Positions 13,773-17,217 of a stretch of DNA of 17,217 bases are shown in pieces. Position 1 is the first letter of the stretch, and every line of letters starts with the position of its first letter. This stretch comes from an uncultured Clostridia bacterium (GTDB lineage Bacteria > Bacillota > Clostridia > TANB77 > CAG-508). A program made the translations under genes and the position numbers. Under the pieces are notes generated by a model. It was not told the origin of the DNA. It made no database searches and was given only the letters and a program-made list of their open reading frames with translations. Location of the stretch: contig CAOMRW010000030.1 of the NCBI GenBank assembly GCA_948485625.1, forward strand, positions 1-17,217, written 5' to 3'.

Positions 13773-15035
13773 ATGGAAGATAAACTGAAAAACGTAAAAA
13801 GTATTTTGAAGAAATATAATCAAGAACACTTATTAAATTTTTATGATGAAATTTCTAATGAAGAAAAAGAAATTTTAATAAATCAGCTTTTAAATATAGA
13901 CTTTGAAAAAATAACAAAATTATATATAAATTCAAATAAAAACGAAAATTTATCAAATACAGTAATTTCACCATTACCACATATAGAAAAAGATAAATTA
14001 ACAAAAGAAGATTTATCATACTATACAAAATTAGGCGAAGCAATAATAAAAAACAATCAAATAGCTATTGTAACAATGGCAGGTGGTCAAGGAACACGTT
14101 TAGGATATAAAGGTCCAAAAGGAACATATATGCTTAACTTAAAGCCTATCAAAAAATCACTATTTCAAATAATAGCAGAAAATATTATTGAGACAAATAA
14201 TAAATATCATACAATTATACCTTGGTATATAATGACAAGCGAAGAAAATGATAAACAAACTGAAGAATTTTTTAAACTAAATAATTTTTTTGGATATCCT
14301 AAAGAAAAAGTGAAATTTTTTAAACAAAGTAAATTGCCCCTAATAAATACAGATGGTAAATTAATATTACAAGAACCTTATTTAGTAAAAGAAGCATCAA
14401 ATGGAAATGGAAATGTATTTAATTCTATGCAAAAATCAGGAATTATAGATGAACTAGAAAATCAACAAATCAAATGGATCTCTTTTGGTGGAATTGATAA
14501 TGTATTACTTAAGAATTTAGACCCTCTATTTTTAGGATTAGTAATATGTAACAATATGGAAATTGGCTCAAAATCAATATTCAAAAAAGAGCCTTTAGAA
14601 AAAACTGCTGTGTATTGTAAAAAAGATGGAAAACCATCAATCCTAGATTACGATGATATTACATTAGAATTATCAGAAAGCAAAATTGTAAATACAGATA
14701 CTTATCTTTATAGAGAAGCAAATATGTTATCACATATTATGAGTATTGAAGCAATAAAAAAAGTTAAAGATATAGAATTAAAGTATCATCGAGCTTTTAA
14801 GAAAAATGCATTTGTAAACTTTGAAGGTGTAAAACAAGTTCCTGATAAACCTAATACTTTTAAATTTGAAAACTTTATTTTTGATGCTTTCTCTTATTTT
14901 GATGATATGTTACTTCTTAGAGTTAATGAAAATGAAGAATTTGCGCCAATTAAAGATTTTGTTAGTATTTACAATCCAGATACAGCAATTGAAAAATATG
15001 AAAATTACAGAATTGCAAAAGAATCAAGTATATAA
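13773..15035 (+). CDS. UDPGP-family UTP-sugar-1-phosphate uridylyltransferase
   Basis: The nucleotidyltransferase signature MAGGQGTRLGYKGPKGTY (about 102-119) and the GGIDNVLLKNLDPLFLG (about 239-255) and FVNFEGVKQVPDKPNTFKFENFIFDAF (about 346-373) segments place it in the UDPGP family of eukaryotic-type UDP-N-acetylhexosamine or UDP-glucose pyrophosphorylases, not GalU or GlmU. These make UDP-sugars from UTP and sugar-1-phosphate in the cytosol. The FENFIFDAF stretch resembles UDP-GlcNAc pyrophosphorylases, but the substrate is uncertain. At 420 residues it is slightly short for the group (about 450-520). AGGAG sits 7 bases before the ATG. Confidence 0.88.
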   Translation: MEDKLKNVKSILKKYNQEHLLNFYDEISNEEKEILINQLLNIDFEKITKLYINSNKNENLSNTVISPLPHIEKDKLTKEDLSYYTKLGEAIIKNNQIAIVTMAGGQGTRLGYKGPKGTYMLNLKPIKKSLFQIIAENIIETNNKYHTIIPWYIMTSEENDKQTEEFFKLNNFFGYPKEKVKFFKQSKLPLINTDGKLILQEPYLVKEASNGNGNVFNSMQKSGIIDELENQQIKWISFGGIDNVLLKNLDPLFLGLVICNNMEIGSKSIFKKEPLEKTAVYCKKDGKPSILDYDDITLELSESKIVNTDTYLYREANMLSHIMSIEAIKKVKDIELKYHRAFKKNAFVNFEGVKQVPDKPNTFKFENFIFDAFSYFDDMLLLRVNENEEFAPIKDFVSIYNPDTAIEKYENYRIAKESSI

Positions 15036-15050
15036 AAACTTGATTCTTTT
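15017..15050. terminator. Terminator overlapping the pyrophosphorylase stop
   Basis: AAAAGAATCAAGT (15017-15029) pairs perfectly with ACTTGATTCTTTT (15038-15050) around an 8-base loop that contains the stop codon. It ends the plus-strand operon and can also act for the convergent symporter gene. Confidence 0.8.
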
Positions 15051-15090
15051 ATCTATTCTTCTATCTTTCTTATCCATTTTTTTATTCTTA

Positions 15091-16338
15091 CTATTCTTCC
15101 ATCCATTCTTTCCCATCAACAATTCTAGCAACCATCATTGAAGAAACATTATCTCCAATAACATTTAAAACTGTTGCAGGCATATCTATTATTGTAGCAA
15201 TTATTGTCAATATAGGCAATGCTGCAACTGGATATCCCATCATAGTTATTATAAGCATTTCTGATATTGTTCCACCACCAATTGGAACAGCTGTTACTAA
15301 TAAATTAGCAAGTAATGCAATTCCTAAAAGGCCCATGACTTCACCTGCAGTAGCCAAACTTGTTCCAAATAAGCAAACTAAAAACATTATCTTAAATACA
15401 GACCCTATAATAGACCCATCTTTATGGAAGCTTGTTCCTAATGGAATTGTTGTTTCTGCAATATCATCTGGAACTCCCATTTTTTTAGTAGATTCAATAT
15501 TTACAGGAATACAAGCAGCACTTGAACATGTTCCCATTGCAGTTATTGTAGCAGGAATAACATTTCTCCAAAAGGCCTTTATTCCCTTTATTCCTCCTGC
15601 TATAAATGCATATATACTATACATTACAAAATAAAATACTATTGAAACAACTAAATATATCAAAAATGTTTTCAAATAACCAACAGCTATTGAACTTCCG
15701 AATGTTCCAACAAAAGAAGCCATATAACAACCTAGTCCTATTGGTGCATAATACATTACAATTTTAACTATATTTCCTACAACATCATTTGCAGATTCCA
15801 ATAATTTTCTAAAAGGCTCTCCTTTTTCTTTAGACATATTAATTGCAACACCAACCATTATTGAGAAAATTAATAATGCAATTATATTATCTTTTGAAAG
15901 TAACTTTGAAAAATCATTAACAGTAACTAAATTTACAGTTCTATCAGCAATTGTTAAATCCTCTTCTGTAGTCTCCTCATCAACAACATCCTCTAAAGAT
16001 GCCTTTATTTGTTCACCATCTTCTGTATTTACAAGTTTAATAAAATATGTACTTGCAAATCCTATTAAAACAGCAATAATAGAAGTCACAACAAAAACAC
16101 CAATTATAGAAATAATAATTTTTCCTAATCTTTTTGGCTGTCTCATTTTAGATATTGCTGTTGTTATATTCAAGAAAATAAGTGGAACAATAATAACTAA
16201 TAATAGATTTAAGAATAGATCCCCTAGTGGGCTTAATATAGTTGCTTTTTCTTTGAAAATAACTCCAATGATACTACCAACAATTATAGCAACTAAAAGA
16301 ATAATTGTTGACTTGTAATTTGATAAAAATTTTTTCAT
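15091..16338 (-). CDS. DAACS-family sodium symporter
   Basis: A polytopic inner-membrane protein (415 residues, about eight segments plus two re-entrant hairpins) of the dicarboxylate/amino acid:cation symporter family. The HP1 serine motif is GTCSSAACIPVN (269-280). TM7, usually NMDGT, reads IPLGTSFHKDGS (298-309). HP2 has PIGGGTISEML (352-362). TM8 reads IDMPATVLNVIGDN (384-397), keeping the sodium and substrate residues Asp385, Asn392 and Asp396. The arginine that in GltPh (Arg397) binds the side-chain carboxylate is Ala388, so an acidic substrate is unlikely. An acidic extracellular insert at 104-132 is present. I chose the ATG at 16338 because GAGG precedes it; an upstream in-frame start lacks this. 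Confidence 0.92.
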   Translation of the reverse strand: MKKFLSNYKSTIILLVAIIVGSIIGVIFKEKATILSPLGDLFLNLLLVIIVPLIFLNITTAISKMRQPKRLGKIIISIIGVFVVTSIIAVLIGFASTYFIKLVNTEDGEQIKASLEDVVDEETTEEDLTIADRTVNLVTVNDFSKLLSKDNIIALLIFSIMVGVAINMSKEKGEPFRKLLESANDVVGNIVKIVMYYAPIGLGCYMASFVGTFGSSIAVGYLKTFLIYLVVSIVFYFVMYSIYAFIAGGIKGIKAFWRNVIPATITAMGTCSSAACIPVNIESTKKMGVPDDIAETTIPLGTSFHKDGSIIGSVFKIMFLVCLFGTSLATAGEVMGLLGIALLANLLVTAVPIGGGTISEMLIITMMGYPVAALPILTIIATIIDMPATVLNVIGDNVSSMMVARIVDGKEWMEE

Positions 16339-16399
16339 AATACTACCTCTTTTTCTTGTAGGCAACTCAAAATATAATTATATTTTAAGGATTTTTTTA

Positions 16400-16428
16400 A
16401 TTATATAAAAAAATATTCTAAATATCAA
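16400..16428 (-). promoter_or_regulatory. Promoter of the symporter gene
   Basis: TTGATA (16423-16428) and TATAAT (16400-16405) on the minus strand are separated by 17 bases. The start codon lies about 55 bases past the predicted transcription start. Confidence 0.78.
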
Positions 16429-16438
16429 GTATTTAGAA
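16416..16438. promoter_or_regulatory. Palindromic operator over the symporter -35 box
   Basis: TTCTAAATA (16416-16424) and TATTTAGAA (16430-16438) are perfect 9-bp inverted arms around a 5-base centre. The palindrome covers the -35 hexamer, the classic position for a repressor dimer. The regulator is not identified. Confidence 0.5.
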
Positions 16439-16454
16439 CATATTTTTAAGTTTT

Positions 16455-16585
16455 TGAAACATTTGGGACAGTCCAATTTTGTTTCACTTTTTTGTCGCTT
16501 CTTGTCGAACAGCGCCTTTTGTATTTTTTTTCGACACATATAGACAAAAAAAATGAAACAAATTAGGACTGTCCCAAACGTTTCA
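16455..16585. repeat. 131-bp palindromic repeat element
   Basis: The left arm 16455-16486 and the inverted right arm 16554-16585 are 32 bases each and differ at only three positions. Each contains TTTGGGACAGTCC and ends in GTTTCA. The inner 67 bases continue as an imperfect palindrome (TTTTTTGTC..TCGA against TCGACA..GACAAAAAA). The structure resembles a MITE or REP-like element. No transposase is present in the window. It lies between symporter and tadA, and the right arm overlaps the tadA 3' end. Confidence 0.85.
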
Positions 16586-17039
16586 TTTCTCTTAAACCTT
16601 TAAAAAACTCTTTCAAAATATTCTGACATTCATCTTTCAAAATTCCTTTTTCAACTACCACTTTATGATTAAAAGTATAATCCTCTAATAAATTAAAAAC
16701 AGAACCAACTGCACCAGTCTTCTCATCATTAGCACCAATATAAACCTTTCTAAGTCTAGAATTAATCAAAGCACCTGCACACATAGAACAAGGCTCTAAG
16801 GTAACATACATATCACAGTCTAATAATCTCCAAGAATTTAACTTTTTACTTGCCTTTTGTATAGCTAAAATCTCTGCATGCTTAGTAGTATCGAATTTAG
16901 TCTCTTTCAAGTTATGCGCCCTTGAAATAACTTTACCATCCTTTACAATCACAGCACCAACTGGCACTTCTAATTTATTATATGCCTTTTTAGCTTCTTT
17001 TAAAGCTTCTTTCATAAATCGTTCTTTATAATCTTCCAT
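16563..17039 (-). CDS. tadA: tRNA-specific adenosine deaminase
   Basis: TadA converts A34 to inosine in tRNA-Arg(ACG). Numbered from the chosen start, the zinc/catalytic motifs are His54-Ala-Glu56 in TKHAEILAI and Pro83-Cys84-x-x-Cys87 in LEPCSMCAGAL. The opening (MKEALKEAKKAYNKLEVPVGAVIV) and the GAVGSVFNLL segment are typical. I chose the ATG at 17039 (158 residues) because AAAGGA lies 7 bases upstream; the in-frame ATG at 17075 has only weak AAAG. The last residues (MKRLGQS) and the stop are encoded by the arm of the 131-bp repeat, but the catalytic domain is intact. Confidence 0.95.
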   Translation of the reverse strand: MEDYKERFMKEALKEAKKAYNKLEVPVGAVIVKDGKVISRAHNLKETKFDTTKHAEILAIQKASKKLNSWRLLDCDMYVTLEPCSMCAGALINSRLRKVYIGANDEKTGAVGSVFNLLEDYTFNHKVVVEKGILKDECQNILKEFFKGLREMKRLGQS

Positions 17040-17118
17040 TCCTAATTCCTTTAATATTTCATCATTTATAATCATATTTTAACTTTCACTAATTTTTAAA
17101 TACAATACAATCAATACA

Positions 17119-17147
17119 ATTATAACACACAAAAATAACATTTTCAA
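17119..17147 (-). promoter_or_regulatory. tadA: Promoter of tadA
   Basis: TTGAAA (17142-17147) and TATAAT (17119-17124) on the minus strand have a 17-base spacer. The start codon lies about 70 bases past the predicted transcription start. Confidence 0.78.
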
Positions 17148-17174
17148 TGGCCCATCTTAAAGTCTGTAATTAAT

Positions 17175-17217
17175 TTTTGATAATGTCATAGTAAAATTAA
17201 CATTTGATTATGTCATA
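17175..17217. repeat. Two 16-bp direct repeats at the window end
   Basis: TTTTGATAATGTCATA (17175-17190) recurs as ATTTGATTATGTCATA (17202-17217), with two mismatches and a 27-base period. They lie upstream of the tadA promoter and could be a regulator site for a gene beyond the window, or the start of a longer tandem array. The window ends here, so neither can be decided. Confidence 0.45.

Noticed and set aside
14866..15141. Plus-strand ORF overlapping the pyrophosphorylase end
   Set aside because: It is an out-of-frame reading of the real gene and the convergent symporter end, with leucine-rich low complexity.
15335..15634. Plus-strand ORF opposite the symporter
   Set aside because: It is antisense to conserved DAACS motifs and lacks a ribosome binding site.
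17175..17217. Start of a CRISPR array
   Set aside because: Only two 16-bp repeats with an 11-base spacer are visible, they are not identical, and no cas gene is in the window.

Overview
The window is AT-rich chromosomal DNA with strong GGAGG ribosome binding sites, TTGACA/TATAAT-type promoters and several TTG starts. Together with the gene order ylxM-ffh-rpsP-khpA-rimM-trmD-rplS, this points to a low-GC Bacillota, most likely an uncultured or anaerobic Clostridia lineage. Species cannot be named from the sequence.

Layout, left to right. 1-3810 is an accessory-looking stretch: a frameshifted small ORF, a stand-alone FeoA-domain protein, a 472-residue acidic protein of unknown function, a divergent HD-domain phosphohydrolase, and a convergent Rpn/PD-(D/E)XK nuclease-family protein with a 12-bp tandem repeat in its tail. 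4128-8342 (minus strand) is the conserved SRP/ribosome-maturation operon with its own promoter. Divergent from it, 8362-9124 holds a DUF4160-DUF2442 gene pair that looks like a small toxin-antitoxin-type module. 9133-10568 (minus) carries a short-chain dehydrogenase and the t6A enzyme TsaC/Sua5.

The most interesting region is 10671-11925. A structured, gene-free, GC-richer stretch of about 570 nt on the minus strand has its own extended -10 promoter and long-range self-complementarity, and is followed directly by a four-helix membrane protein. I read this as an OLE (Ornate Large Extremophilic) RNA and its partner OapA. Upstream of OLE lie a small nucleoside/nucleotide-kinase-like gene and a 36-codon ORF (12048-12821). 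The plus strand then carries a calcineurin-like phosphoesterase and a UDPGP-family (eukaryotic-type) UDP-sugar pyrophosphorylase as a two-gene operon (12890-15050).

15091-17147 (minus) contains a DAACS-type sodium symporter lacking the usual substrate-carboxylate arginine, and tRNA adenosine deaminase tadA. They are separated by a 131-bp palindromic repeat that supplies the last codons and stop of tadA. Short repeats sharing a GGGAC..TCC-like core occur at several other gene ends and gaps (1-40, 6471-6522, 10638-10670), suggesting a dispersed small repeat family.

How the genes work together: the central operon couples SRP protein targeting (ffh, ylxM) with 30S/50S assembly and tRNA modification (rpsP, khpA, rimM, trmD, rplS). 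tsaC and tadA add two more anticodon-loop modifications. OLE/OapA is a membrane-bound ribonucleoprotein implicated in stress adaptation in other Bacillota. The remaining genes are accessory or metabolic and show no obvious shared pathway.
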